Shown: piece after piece, positions 52,065 through 61,607 of the stretch
How positions within the stretch are numbered: position 1 is the first letter of the stretch
Layout: every line of letters starts with the position of its first letter
Assembly (NCBI GenBank): GCA_965198025.1
Contig: OZ240237.1
Location: forward strand, 992,001 to 1,056,000
Length of the DNA stretch: 64,000 nucleotides
DNA from: CAYWWM01 sp965198025
Lineage (GTDB): Bacteria > Acidobacteriota > Terriglobia > 2-12-FULL-54-10
Direction of reading: 5' to 3'
Translations under genes and position numbers: made by a program
The notes under the pieces: generated by a model
Told to the model about the DNA's origin: nothing
Seen by the model: only the letters and a program-made list of their open reading frames with translations
Databases searched by the model: none

Positions 52065-53774
52065 ATGAATAGTCGGACAGGCAAGCAGGGGAAGGACGGG
52101 CCAGGATACATAATCTGCGATCCTCACCGTTCGTTGCTCCGAGCTGCGATGGCGGTTCTCGTTGCGGCTCTTACCGTATCGGCGCTTCTCGCCCAGAATG
52201 CTGCTTATGACGTCCTAATCCGCGGAGGCCAGATCGTAGACGGCACGGGCAACCCCTGGTTCCGGGGCGACGTGGGAATCCGAGGAGGGCGGATTGAGGC
52301 AGTAGGACAGCTCGACGGAGCAAGTGCGGATCAGGTCATTGATGCAGAGAGCATGGTTGTCGCGCCAGGCTTTATCGACCTGCATACGCACTCCGACATT
52401 CCGCTGCTCGAAGACGGAACGGCGCAAAGCAAGGTGCGGCAGGGGGTCACGCTGGACGTGATCGGCGAGAGCGAGTCCGTTGCTCCGCGCGACGGCCTGA
52501 CCGGCGGCTACGAATCCTACGGCGGCGTGCCGGATTGGACGACCTTCACTGACTACTTCGAGCGCCTTGCGAGCCAGGGAATCGCGATGAACATCATTTC
52601 CCACGTTAGTGCGACGCAGGTTCGGCGGGTCGTGATGGGATACGATTCGCGTCCAGCCTCTCCGGCTGAACTGGAACGAATGAAGCAACTGGTTGCCCGT
52701 TCCATGGAAGAAGGCGCCTGGGGACTCGTGACGCGCTACGAGAGTGGGGGCCCGGAACACCCGGAGGAGATCATTGCGCTCGCCAAGGTGGTGGCTGGAC
52801 TCGGCGGGAATTACACCTCACATATCGGCAGCGAGGGTTATCAGCAAGCACAGGAAGTAGCGTTCGCCATCCGGGTGGCTGAGGCAGCGCGCATCCCGGT
52901 GCACATTTTCCACTTCAAGATTCGTGGCCGGGAGAACTGGGGCACCATCGGAAACTTTATCTCACAGATTGAGGAGGCCCGGGCACGGGGGCTGGACATC
53001 ACAGCCAACCAATATCCCTATACGGCGATGTTTCACGGGTGGAGCGCCTTCTTTCCGGTCTGGGCTCGAGAAGGAGGCAACGAACGGTTCGCCGAGCGCC
53101 TGCAAGACCCGGCGGTCCGCGCGCGGATTAAGCAGCACCCCGATTTCAAGGCTTGGTCCGAGGAGCATGGCGGGTGGGACGGCATCGTGCTGGCGCGTGC
53201 CTTCCGACCTGAAAACAAGCAATATGAAGGGATGCGGTTGTCCGAGATCGCTCGGCTGCGCGGCGACGCGGATCCGGCCGATACTTGCATCACTCTGATG
53301 GCCAACGACGGCGGAATGATCCGCGGGATTTTCCATACGATGTCCGAGGACGACGTCCGCCTTGTGATGCAGCAGCCGTGGGTGGCCATCGCGAGCGACG
53401 GCTCCGCCATCAATCTCGATTTTCCCGGCGTCCCGCACCCCCGCAACTACGCGTCCAACGCGCGCGTCCTGGGGCATTATGTACGCGAAGAGAAGGTGCT
53501 GACTCTGGAGAATGCCATCCGGAAGATGACCTCGCTTCCGGCGCAGATTCTGGGGCTGCGGGATCGCGGGCAGATCCGCGAAGGGTTCGCCGCTGACGTG
53601 GTTGTGTTTGACCCAGCCAACATCGCCGGAACCAACTCCTTTGAACGGCCCAAGTCCTATGCGTCGGGAGTGTCCCACGTGCTGGTGAACGGCGTTCCGG
53701 TAATCGATGCCGGACGGCACACCGGCGCGCGTCCCGGAAAGGTTTTGCACGGACGAGGGTACAAAGGACAGTGA
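52065..53774 (+). CDS. Exported amidohydrolase (N-acyl-D-amino-acid deacylase-like)
   Basis: This 569-residue protein has a signal-type hydrophobic stretch (about residues 26-43, AAMAVLVAALTVSALLAQ). The body begins DVLIRGGQIVDGTGNPWFRGD and carries the metal-binding HTH pair in DLHTHSD, then HIFHFKIRG and the catalytic Asp in IASDGSAI. The C-terminal beta sandwich shows GFAADVVVFDP. The family hydrolyses N-acyl-D-amino acids or cyclic amides; being exported, it may scavenge peptide or wall fragments. Confidence 0.88.
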   Translation: MNSRTGKQGKDGPGYIICDPHRSLLRAAMAVLVAALTVSALLAQNAAYDVLIRGGQIVDGTGNPWFRGDVGIRGGRIEAVGQLDGASADQVIDAESMVVAPGFIDLHTHSDIPLLEDGTAQSKVRQGVTLDVIGESESVAPRDGLTGGYESYGGVPDWTTFTDYFERLASQGIAMNIISHVSATQVRRVVMGYDSRPASPAELERMKQLVARSMEEGAWGLVTRYESGGPEHPEEIIALAKVVAGLGGNYTSHIGSEGYQQAQEVAFAIRVAEAARIPVHIFHFKIRGRENWGTIGNFISQIEEARARGLDITANQYPYTAMFHGWSAFFPVWAREGGNERFAERLQDPAVRARIKQHPDFKAWSEEHGGWDGIVLARAFRPENKQYEGMRLSEIARLRGDADPADTCITLMANDGGMIRGIFHTMSEDDVRLVMQQPWVAIASDGSAINLDFPGVPHPRNYASNARVLGHYVREEKVLTLENAIRKMTSLPAQILGLRDRGQIREGFAADVVVFDPANIAGTNSFERPKSYASGVSHVLVNGVPVIDAGRHTGARPGKVLHGRGYKGQ

Positions 53775-53844
53775 AGCGTCGCGGGCGAGCCATCAGCTGA
53801 AGTTTTTGGGCATTACACACCATTCTGGAATCCCGGGCAAATGT

Positions 53845-54714
53845 ATGTCTCAATTCCCCCAGTTAGTTGAATTAATGGCGCGGCTGCGCGGGCCGGACGG
53901 CTGCCCGTGGGACCGCCAGCAGACGTTTGACAGCATCAAGCCGTTTCTGCTCGAAGAAACCTACGAAGTCGTGGACGCCATCGGCTGCCGCGACTGGGAT
54001 GAACTGGCGAGCGAGCTCGGCGACCTGCTATTGCAGATTGTCTTCTTCGCACAGATGGCTGCCGAGGAAGGCCACTTCACCATCGAGGACGTGATCGAAC
54101 GCATTCATACGAAAATGGTACGACGCCATCCGCACGTCTTCGGAGACGCCCGCGCCGACAGCGCCACCGACGTGCTACGCAACTGGGAGATCCTGAAAGC
54201 AGAGGAGAAGCGCCAGCGTGCGGCTGAGCGCGGCGAGTCCTACGAGCCTCCCCAGTCCGTTCTGGCGGGCATTCCGAGCAACATCCCTCCGCTGATGGAA
54301 GCCTATCAGTTGAGCGCCCGCGCCGGATACGTCGGTTTCGAGTGGGAACGTCTGGAGGACGTGTTTTCGAAACTTCAAGAAGAGGTGGAGGAACTGCGGG
54401 CCGAGGCGGGGGAATCACAAAACGAATCGAAGTCATCCAGTCTTTCCAACGATTCAGTGTGCCGGGCGCGGCTCGAAGGCGAGATCGGCGACTTCCTTTT
54501 CACGGCGGTCAACGTGGCCCGCTATCTGGGCGTGGATGCTGAAAGCGCGTTGCGGGGGACCAACCGCAAGTTCCGCCGCCGCTTCCAGCTGATCGAGCGG
54601 GAGCTTTCCGCTGCAGGCAAATCCCCTCGCGAGACCACCCTGGCCGAGATGGACGCCCTCTGGGATCGAGCCAAGGAAGGCGAACAGGAAATCAAGAACG
54701 AGCTTGGCGAATGA
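53845..54714 (+). CDS. mazG: Nucleoside triphosphate pyrophosphohydrolase MazG
   Basis: The protein has 289 residues from the ATG at 53845; an upstream extension exists but is not family-like. It has two MazG domains. The first has LRGPDGCPWDRQQTFDSIKPFLLEETYEVVDAI with the ExxE..ExxD metal pattern. The second has LQEEVEELRAE and EGEIGDFLFTAVNVARYL. The enzyme converts NTPs to NMPs and cleans damaged nucleotides. The gene overlaps the GNAT gene by 11 bp. Confidence 0.95.
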   Translation: MSQFPQLVELMARLRGPDGCPWDRQQTFDSIKPFLLEETYEVVDAIGCRDWDELASELGDLLLQIVFFAQMAAEEGHFTIEDVIERIHTKMVRRHPHVFGDARADSATDVLRNWEILKAEEKRQRAAERGESYEPPQSVLAGIPSNIPPLMEAYQLSARAGYVGFEWERLEDVFSKLQEEVEELRAEAGESQNESKSSSLSNDSVCRARLEGEIGDFLFTAVNVARYLGVDAESALRGTNRKFRRRFQLIERELSAAGKSPRETTLAEMDALWDRAKEGEQEIKNELGE

Positions 54715-55462
54715 TGCCGACATTGTGATCCGCGAATGCTCTTCCATCGAAGAGTTTCGTGAGTGCGTTGCCCTGCAGCGGACCGTATGGGGATTTGCGG
54801 ATGCAGATCTGATCCCCACCCGGTTTCTCGTGGTGACGCGAAAGGTCGAGGGCCAGGTGATCGGCGCGTTCGACGCGACGGGCAAGCTGGTCGGATTCTG
54901 CCTCAGCGTGCCGGGGCTGCGCGGCACGAGCTGCTATCTCCACTCTCACATGCTGGGGGTTCTGCCGGAGTTCCGCGGGCACGGCCTCGGCCGCCGGTTG
55001 AAACTCGCCCAGCGCCGCAATGCCCTCGCGCGCGGAATTCGGTTGATCGAATGGACGTTTGATCCGCTGGAAGGCTGGAACGCCTATTTGAATCTGGAAA
55101 AGCTGGGAGCCGTTGCCCGCTGCTATGTGGTGAATCACTATGGCATCAGCTCGAGCCCGCTGCATCGCAGCTTACCCACCGACCGGCTCGTCGCCGAGTG
55201 GTGGCTTGACTCGCCCCGCGTCGTCGCTTGCACCGAAGAGGAAGACTCTCCCAAGCCCCCAAGGAACATTCGCCGGCGCATCGCCGTTCCTCTGGCCCGG
55301 AGCATTGAAGAGAGCGGGAACAGTTCGGAACTCGCGTCTGTACAACTTGCCACTCGACGTCAGTTCCAGGAGGCGTTTCATAGCGGACTGGCTGCGGTAG
55401 GATTTGAAGTTCAGAGAGGAACGGGCGACTACCTTCTCGGTCCCTGTGAAGAACGCGAATGA
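54704..55462 (+). CDS. GNAT-family acetyltransferase (COG3375-like)
   Basis: This 252-residue protein starts with TTG at 54704 inside the mazG end; a GTG at 54725 is an alternative. It shows SHMLGVLPEFRGHGLGRRLKLAQR, the acetyl-CoA-binding Q/RxxGxG/A motif of GNAT enzymes, and LIEWTFDPLEGWNAYLNLEKLGAV. The acceptor is unknown. The overlap with mazG implies co-translation, but no functional link is known. Confidence 0.88.
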   Translation: MANDADIVIRECSSIEEFRECVALQRTVWGFADADLIPTRFLVVTRKVEGQVIGAFDATGKLVGFCLSVPGLRGTSCYLHSHMLGVLPEFRGHGLGRRLKLAQRRNALARGIRLIEWTFDPLEGWNAYLNLEKLGAVARCYVVNHYGISSSPLHRSLPTDRLVAEWWLDSPRVVACTEEEDSPKPPRNIRRRIAVPLARSIEESGNSSELASVQLATRRQFQEAFHSGLAAVGFEVQRGTGDYLLGPCEERE

Positions 55463-55489
55463 CCTAGTTCCATATGGCTCCGCGAGCGT

Positions 55490-57184
55490 CTACTCGGGAA
55501 AACTCACCAGAAAGTACGTCGCGTTCGACGTGCCGCCACCGGAACCTGGATTTACGGCAGTGATCGCGTAGGTGCCCGCGTTGCGCAAGAGGGCGCCATG
55601 CAGGGTTACCCGCAAGGTGAAATCGCTGACAAACTGCGCCGGCACGTCGGTCGTATCGAAGCGAACGATGGTTTGTGACGTGAATCGCTGGCCGGTCAGT
55701 TCCACCGTGATGCCGCTATTGCCGGCCCGGGCGGTTCCTGGTGAAACGGCAGAAATCGCCGGGGCTCTGTTTTCGAGCGGCGTGTCCACGTAGAACGTGC
55801 GTGGCAGTGGATTGCGGAAATCCGGGTCAAGACGCGTATCGACGACCTCGCCGTCCAGAATCACCGTCTCAACGTTGGCGATAGAGCGGATGTCGGCGAG
55901 GGGATCACCGTCGACCACGATCACGTCGGCAAGTTTCCCCGGCTCGATAGTGCCCAGGTCCGCTTCCTTCCGCATCACTTCCGCCGACCACCTGGTCGAG
56001 GCAAGAATCGCCTGCATCGGCGTCAGCCCGGCGTTGACCAAACCTTCCATCTCGACCGCCATCGCCAGTCCGGCGATGTTGGTGGGGCTCGACCGCGGCC
56101 CGCTGTCGGGACCCGTAACGACCTTGCCGCCGGCCTGCGCAAACCGGCGGGTGAACTCCCACACCTTCTGGAGCATCGCGGCTCGCCGCCGCATCCGTTC
56201 CGGGTATTCCGCAGTGTCGGCCTCTCGGATTGCTTCGAGCCACGACTCGCGCCTCGCCTCGGTGATGAAGCGCGCCGACGGGTCTTCGAGCAAGGTCCTG
56301 ACAACGTCGTACCACTCCCGGCTCTCGGGCGCGTTTCTCGTGAACGTTGGATTGAAGAAGACGCCGTTCTCTACCATCAAGGAGATGATGGGGTCAAATA
56401 GTGCGGGATTCATCTGCGTTTCCGGGTTCGGAAGTCTCCGCTCGTCCATTAACCGGACCTTGGCCGGGTCGCCCAGAGTCGAGTGCGCAATCGGCGCGGC
56501 GTGCTCGATGAATTTCAGTCCAACCCCCACGGCTTCCCGCGCATCCTGGCTATGTCCCACCACCTCCAGGCCCGCCCGATGCGCTTCCTCCACCACGGCC
56601 TGGAGCGATGCGATATCCAGGCCTTCGTATACCTTGATCCCGTCGACACCCTGCTCGATCAGCCCACGCGTGGCGGTTCGTGCTTCCTCCGTAGTCGAAG
56701 TATGGATTCGGTAGGCGGCTCTGGCCGCGAAGGTCACCGGGTTGGCGCCTTCCGGCGGCCCGTCTATGATTGCCCCCGTCACGAAGATGCGCGGTCCTTT
56801 GATGCGCCCCGCCCGCTGGGCGTCCCGCTGCGCGATGATCCAGTCCGTCGGGTTGGCCGTGTCGAACACCGTCGTCACGCCGTAATGCAGGAACAGGTGC
56901 GGCATGAAATCCAGGAAATGCACGTGCGCGTCAATGAGTCCCGGCAACACGGTCTTGCCCTCCGCTCGGATTACCCGGGCCCCGGCCGGATAGGAGACAC
57001 TGCCTCGGGCTCCCACCGACAGAATCCGCGAGCCCTCGATCACCACCACGGAGTCCGGAACCGGCGCGCGCCCCGTTCCATCAATCAGTGTGCCTCCTTC
57101 GATGACCAGAACATTGTTCTGCCCCCAAGAGGGGTGGGCTACCAGAAAGATGAGAAGCGCAAACCTCGCTATCCATGGTTTCAT
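55490..57184 (-). CDS. Secreted amidohydrolase with C-terminal Ig-like domain
   Basis: The 564-residue protein has a signal peptide (ARFALLIFLVAHPSWGQ). The metal-dependent hydrolase core opens with VLVIEGGTLIDGTGRAPVPDS and DAHVHF. The lysine or carboxylate ligand region is DGIKVYEGL, GHSQDA has another histidine, and VTGPDSG carries the catalytic Asp. After about residue 455 an Ig/TIG-like domain (ISAVSPGTARAGNSGITVELTGQRF) follows, a composition frequent in Acidobacteriota. The substrate is unknown. Confidence 0.88.
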   Translation of the reverse strand: MKPWIARFALLIFLVAHPSWGQNNVLVIEGGTLIDGTGRAPVPDSVVVIEGSRILSVGARGSVSYPAGARVIRAEGKTVLPGLIDAHVHFLDFMPHLFLHYGVTTVFDTANPTDWIIAQRDAQRAGRIKGPRIFVTGAIIDGPPEGANPVTFAARAAYRIHTSTTEEARTATRGLIEQGVDGIKVYEGLDIASLQAVVEEAHRAGLEVVGHSQDAREAVGVGLKFIEHAAPIAHSTLGDPAKVRLMDERRLPNPETQMNPALFDPIISLMVENGVFFNPTFTRNAPESREWYDVVRTLLEDPSARFITEARRESWLEAIREADTAEYPERMRRRAAMLQKVWEFTRRFAQAGGKVVTGPDSGPRSSPTNIAGLAMAVEMEGLVNAGLTPMQAILASTRWSAEVMRKEADLGTIEPGKLADVIVVDGDPLADIRSIANVETVILDGEVVDTRLDPDFRNPLPRTFYVDTPLENRAPAISAVSPGTARAGNSGITVELTGQRFTSQTIVRFDTTDVPAQFVSDFTLRVTLHGALLRNAGTYAITAVNPGSGGGTSNATYFLVSFPE

Positions 57185-57230
57185 GTCCGTATCCCCAATG
57201 CCTTAGTGTCTGGGCGGCAAAAATAAGGTC

Positions 57231-58424
57231 CTACGTCTCCACCCGTTCAATCCATCCGCCGCCCACAACCACGTCGCCCTGGTAGAAGACTGCTGCTTGG
57301 CCGGGCGTAATGGCGCGCTGCGGCTCGTCGAACGCAATGCGAACGGAATCCCCTTCCGGGAAGAGCGTTGCCGGCGCGGGAACATGCTTGTGCCGGATCT
57401 TGGCCTCGATGCGCATTCCGGAAGAAGGACGCGCCACGGCGATCCAGTTGTTATTCCGCGTGACGCAAATCCGCGACCGGAGCAGCCGATCGTCTCCCAC
57501 GGCCACGCGCCGCGTGTTTGCGTCGAGCGAGATCACGTACAGTGGCTCGCCGGTCGCGATCCCCAGTCCCTTGCGCTGGCCTACGGTGAAGCGGTGCAAT
57601 CCATCGTGGCGGCCGAGCACCCCGCCGTCGGCGGCGACCACTTCGCCCCCCACCTCCAAATCCTCTTCGCCCTGCTCGTGGCGGGAGGCATCCCGATAGG
57701 CATCAATGAAGCGCGAATAATCGCCACCCGGCACGAAGCAGATTTCCTGGCTCTCGGGCTTTGCCGCGACCGGCAGACGGTAACTCTGCGCCAGTTCCCG
57801 CACTTCTTCCTTGCACAGCGATCCAAGCGGAAACAGCGTCCGGCTCAACTGTTCCTGCGTGAGTCCAAACAAGAAATAGGACTGGTCTTTCGATTCGTCA
57901 AGCGCCCGCCGCAGCACGTAACGCCGCCGCCCGGCGTCGAACTCTACCCGCGCGTAGTGTCCCGTCGCCAGCCGCTCCGCACCGATCTCCCGCGCCGTCC
58001 GCAGCAGTTGATCGAACTTGACGTGGTTGTTGCACAGCGTGCAGGGAATCGGGGTCCGCCCAGCGGCGTACTCTGCCACAAACGGTCTGACTACCTTCTC
58101 CTCGAACTGACGTTCGTAGTTGACCACGTAGAACGGGAATTCCAGGTGCTCGGCGACGCGACGCGCATCGTAGACGTCATTCGAGGAACAGCACCGTCCC
58201 TCGATGCTCTCCGGAGCTGCTGGGTCCGCCTCGCGCATGCGCCGCTGGTCCCAGAGCTGCATGGTCAGGCCGATCACACGCCAATCCTGGGCCTGGAGCA
58301 GTGCCGCGGCAGTGGAGCTGTCCACCCCTCCGCTCATTCCAACCACAACCGTGTTCTTGGGGTCAGACGCAACTCGAGGATGCAATTCCTCTCCGGATTG
58401 CTGCAAGATTTCGTGACAACTCAT
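57231..58424 (-). CDS. mnmA: tRNA-specific 2-thiouridylase MnmA
   Basis: The 397-residue enzyme thiolates U34 of Lys, Glu and Gln tRNAs. The ATP-pyrophosphatase loop VVGMSGGVDSSTAAALL, the catalytic cysteine in PCTLCNNHVKF and the second cysteine in SQEICFVPGGDY are all present. SKDQSYFLFGL is a family block. The adjacent cysteine desulfurase gene, 11 bp upstream on the same strand, supplies the sulfur. No other sul- or tus-type relay protein is seen. Confidence 0.95.
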   Translation of the reverse strand: MSCHEILQQSGEELHPRVASDPKNTVVVGMSGGVDSSTAAALLQAQDWRVIGLTMQLWDQRRMREADPAAPESIEGRCCSSNDVYDARRVAEHLEFPFYVVNYERQFEEKVVRPFVAEYAAGRTPIPCTLCNNHVKFDQLLRTAREIGAERLATGHYARVEFDAGRRRYVLRRALDESKDQSYFLFGLTQEQLSRTLFPLGSLCKEEVRELAQSYRLPVAAKPESQEICFVPGGDYSRFIDAYRDASRHEQGEEDLEVGGEVVAADGGVLGRHDGLHRFTVGQRKGLGIATGEPLYVISLDANTRRVAVGDDRLLRSRICVTRNNNWIAVARPSSGMRIEAKIRHKHVPAPATLFPEGDSVRIAFDEPQRAITPGQAAVFYQGDVVVGGGWIERVET

Positions 58425-58435
58425 CGGAATTCAGA

Positions 58436-59650
58436 TTATTGCCCCTGTACCGGAGCACCTGCCCGCACGGGTGTTCGCGGAGAAAGTGAGCGCAGGCGCG
58501 CGACTGCCTTTTCAAGGCCCGCAACCAGCGCGTCCACGCCGTCGTCGCCGTTTGCTCGCCCCAGGCTCAGGCGGATGCTGGCGCGAGCGCGCTCCGTCGG
58601 CACCCCGATCGCGGTCAGCACGTGCGATGGTTCGATGGCTCCCGCCGCACATGCAGCGCCAGTCGAGCACGCCAGACCGTCGAGGTCCAGCGCAATCACC
58701 AGCGACTCCGCCTCGATGTAATCAAAGTAAAGGTTCGTCGTGTTCGGCACGCGCCAGCATCGCCCATCGTTCCCCTCAACGCGCGGGCAGTTGACTCCTG
58801 CGTCCTCAATGCGCGACAGCACCTCGCGTTCCAGTCGGTCGCGTAGCGCTCCCAGCCGTGGGGCTTCGCTTGCGAGCCTTTCGGCAGCCAATTGGGCCGC
58901 GGTACCGATGCCCACCACTCCCGCAACGTTCGTCGTTCCCGGACGCGGGTCGCGGTCATCGTGACCGCCGAACATAATCGGGCGGAGCGTGACGCCTTTG
59001 CGAATGCAGAGTGCTCCGACGCCCTTCGGGCCGTAAAACTTGTGCGCACTTAGCGAGAGCAAGTCCACTCCCATCCGCTGGAAGTCCACCGGAATCTTGC
59101 CCGTTGTCTGCACCGCGTCCGTGTGGAACAGCACACCTGCCTCGCGCGTGATCGCCGCAATCTCTTCGATGGGCTCGACCGTGCCAATCTCGTTGTTGGC
59201 GTGCATTACCGTGACCAGGAAGGTCTCGGGCCGTAGCGCCTGCCGCACGTCGCCGGGTTCGATAAATCCCTCCGTGTCTACCGGCAGATACGTAACCGCC
59301 ACACCTTCTCCTTCGATTGCCTGGCATGTTCGCAGGATCGCCGGGTGCTCGATCGTCGAAGTGATGACGTGGAGGTCGGTGCGCCCGGCGGCCTGCGCGG
59401 CTCCCAACGCTCCGAGAACCGCCATGTTGTCCGCCTCGGTTCCGCCGCTCGTCAGTACCAGTTCTCCTGGCTCACAATGGATCAATCCTGCGAGCTGTGT
59501 CCGCCCCCGCTCGACCGCCGCCTTGGCTCTCTGGCCGAAGCGATGGATGCTCGACGCGTTCCCGTACTCGGTCCCCAGATACGGCACCATGGCCTCAACG
59601 ACTTCCGGGGCGACCGGTGTGGTTGCGTTGTGGTCGAAATAGTGGTGCAT
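58436..59650 (-). CDS. Cysteine desulfurase (NifS/IscS-like)
   Basis: The protein has 404 residues from the ATG at 59648-59650; the longer frame to 59989 lacks the family start. It begins MHHYFDHNATTPVAPEVVEAM. The PLP lysine is in SLSAHKFYGPKG, and the sulfur-accepting cysteine is in LACSTGAACAAG, a flexible loop typical of group I enzymes. The C-terminus ends in a Ser/Pro-rich tail. It takes sulfur from cysteine for MnmA and probably for Fe-S assembly. Confidence 0.94.
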   Translation of the reverse strand: MHHYFDHNATTPVAPEVVEAMVPYLGTEYGNASSIHRFGQRAKAAVERGRTQLAGLIHCEPGELVLTSGGTEADNMAVLGALGAAQAAGRTDLHVITSTIEHPAILRTCQAIEGEGVAVTYLPVDTEGFIEPGDVRQALRPETFLVTVMHANNEIGTVEPIEEIAAITREAGVLFHTDAVQTTGKIPVDFQRMGVDLLSLSAHKFYGPKGVGALCIRKGVTLRPIMFGGHDDRDPRPGTTNVAGVVGIGTAAQLAAERLASEAPRLGALRDRLEREVLSRIEDAGVNCPRVEGNDGRCWRVPNTTNLYFDYIEAESLVIALDLDGLACSTGAACAAGAIEPSHVLTAIGVPTERARASIRLSLGRANGDDGVDALVAGLEKAVARLRSLSPRTPVRAGAPVQGQ

Positions 59651-59717
59651 ATGTGCCTGTCTGGTAACGGGTTCCGTCGTGACTGGAGCGCCGGTATGCG
59701 CTTCCACCACACCTCGA

Positions 59718-59726
59718 ATTATAGCA
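59718..59726 (-). promoter_or_regulatory. Extended -10 promoter of the desulfurase-mnmA operon
   Basis: On the minus strand TGCTATAAT (59726 to 59718) lies in the divergent gap between the desulfurase and murJ. Initiation near 59711 would give a leader of about 61 bases. It matches the extended -10 boxes ahead of the tRNA-Sec and AAA+ ATPase genes. Confidence 0.55.
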
Positions 59727-59804
59727 TTATCATCTTTGCCGAACACCGTCGCGGCTGCCGCTAGATGCCGGAATGACGTGAGCGGGACGAGCGCGTACAT
59801 ACTC

Positions 59805-61412
59805 ATGGCCATCAACCCCACACCCGACGATTGCCCCGCCGCCGAGGTGGTCGCGGCGGTCGCGGCACAGCGCCAGCGGGTTTTTCTGCGCTCGGTCGCA
59901 ATCGTTAGCGTGAGCGTTTTTCTGAGCCGTGTTCTCGGATTTTTCCGCGAATGGGCCATAGCCCACCAAGTCGGCGCCACTGGCGTCACCGACGCCTACT
60001 ACGCCGCCTTTACCATCCCCGATATTCTGAATTACCTCCTTGCCGGCGGCGCGCTTAGCATTACCTTCATCCCGGTTTTCCTCGAATACTTTGCAACCGA
60101 GCGCAAGGAAGAGGCTTGGGCCGTTTTCTCGACCGTGCTTACAGTGATGACCAGCGTGTTGATCTTCCTAGTCATCGTCGCGGAAGTCTATGCTCCGACG
60201 CTCGCCGGCTGGATCGCACCCGGCTTTACGTCCGAGCAGCGCGAAACCGTCACCTACCTAACGCGCATCATGCTTCCAGCCCAGGCGTTCTTTTTTCTCG
60301 GGGGCGTCCTGAGCGCCGTGCAGTATGCTCAGGGCCGTTTCCTGATCCCCTCGCTCGCGCCGCTCGTCTACAACGGCCTGATCATCGGCGCCGGGATGCT
60401 CTTTGCCCGCTCGATCGGAATTCAGGCGTTTTCCTGGGGCGTGCTGGCAGGGTCATTCCTGGGCAACTTCGTGATTCAGGTCTACGGAGTCCGCACGCTC
60501 TCGGCAAGTTTCCGCCTCTCGTTCGATCTGGCGCACCCGGGCTTCCGCCGCTTCCTTCATTTGAGCCTCCCCATCATGCTCGGCTTTTCACTGATCTTCG
60601 TGGACGACTGGGCTATCCGCTGGTGCGGGTCGTTCCTGGTCCCGGCCTCGATCACCTGGCTGGGCTACGGCAAGACGCTGATGCGGGTCGTCGTCGCCAT
60701 CTTCGGTCAGGCGGCGGGAGTGGCATCCTATCCGATCCTGGCGCGCCTCGCTGCGGAAAAGAAATGGGACGAGATGAAGGGTGGCCTCGAAGAGGCCATG
60801 CGTCACGTGATCCTGACCATCGTTCCGCTTTCCGTTCTCGCCGCCATTCTGAGCCGCCAGATCGTCTATTTTCTGTTTTCGCGCACGCGCCTCGGTCCGG
60901 ACGACATCGAGCAAACCGCCCTCGCCATGACATTGTTCCTCGTCGGCGCTGCTGCCTGGGGTGTCCAGGCGATTCTGGGGCGGGGGTTCTATGCGCTCGG
61001 CGATACACTCACCCCGACACTGATCGGCACGGGACTGGCTCTGGGGTGGCTTCCCATCTATTGGTACCTCTCGCAAGGCTACGAGCACCTGGGCCTCGCT
61101 GTAGCCAGTTCTCTCGGCGTCATTTTCTATTCGCTTATTCTCTGGATTGTCTTATACCGCCGTCTCGAAATTCCACTCTCCGGCGTGGCCGTTTTCTTCA
61201 CCCGCACCGCCGCCGCCTCTGGCGCCGCTGCTGTCGTGGCCTTCTATTCCGCCCGCTGGCTCGACGGCTATCTCACCTGGCAAACCATGAGCGGCTCATT
61301 CTTGCAAGGCGCCGCCGCGAGCTTCCTGTATCTGCTCGCCTTCAGCATCCTTGCGCCAGTTGTGGGCATCGGCTCGTGGAAGCAATTGCGCGGAGCGGTC
61401 GCGGGCAAATGA
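59805..61412 (+). CDS. murJ: Lipid II flippase MurJ (MVF family)
   Basis: The 535-residue protein has about 14 membrane segments. It starts at the ATG at 59805. Family blocks are VSVFLSRVLGFFREWAIAHQ, DAYYAAFTIPDILNYLLAGGALS, YFATERKEEAWAVFS, and PAQAFFFLGGVLSAVQYAQG. It moves lipid-linked peptidoglycan precursors across the inner membrane in the MOP superfamily. It is divergent from the desulfurase gene and ends before a GGTTC-rich repeat. Confidence 0.93.
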   Translation: MAINPTPDDCPAAEVVAAVAAQRQRVFLRSVAIVSVSVFLSRVLGFFREWAIAHQVGATGVTDAYYAAFTIPDILNYLLAGGALSITFIPVFLEYFATERKEEAWAVFSTVLTVMTSVLIFLVIVAEVYAPTLAGWIAPGFTSEQRETVTYLTRIMLPAQAFFFLGGVLSAVQYAQGRFLIPSLAPLVYNGLIIGAGMLFARSIGIQAFSWGVLAGSFLGNFVIQVYGVRTLSASFRLSFDLAHPGFRRFLHLSLPIMLGFSLIFVDDWAIRWCGSFLVPASITWLGYGKTLMRVVVAIFGQAAGVASYPILARLAAEKKWDEMKGGLEEAMRHVILTIVPLSVLAAILSRQIVYFLFSRTRLGPDDIEQTALAMTLFLVGAAAWGVQAILGRGFYALGDTLTPTLIGTGLALGWLPIYWYLSQGYEHLGLAVASSLGVIFYSLILWIVLYRRLEIPLSGVAVFFTRTAAASGAAAVVAFYSARWLDGYLTWQTMSGSFLQGAAASFLYLLAFSILAPVVGIGSWKQLRGAVAGK

Positions 61413-61440
61413 ACCAGAGGCCGCCCCTTTTTCTGATTTT

Positions 61441-61478
61441 CGGTTCTTGCGGTAGATGCGGTTCTTTCGGTTCCTTCG
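61441..61478. repeat. GGTTC-rich degenerate repeat, copy 2
   Basis: The words CGGTTCTTGCGG and CGGTTCTTTCGGTTCCTTCG are shared with 7026-7075. It lies just after murJ. On the other strand it encodes the Asn-Arg-Lys-type repeat common to such spacers. Function is unknown. Confidence 0.5.
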
Positions 61479-61607
61479 TGAGGCCAAATTCACCCACAAA
61501 AGGGCAGTTTTTCACTGAGAAACTACCTAAAAAGGGGGGGGTAACTGTCTTGGCACGTTTTTCGCTATACTAGCTCCGACCCGATACAGTGGGGGCAAGG
61601 AGCGCCT

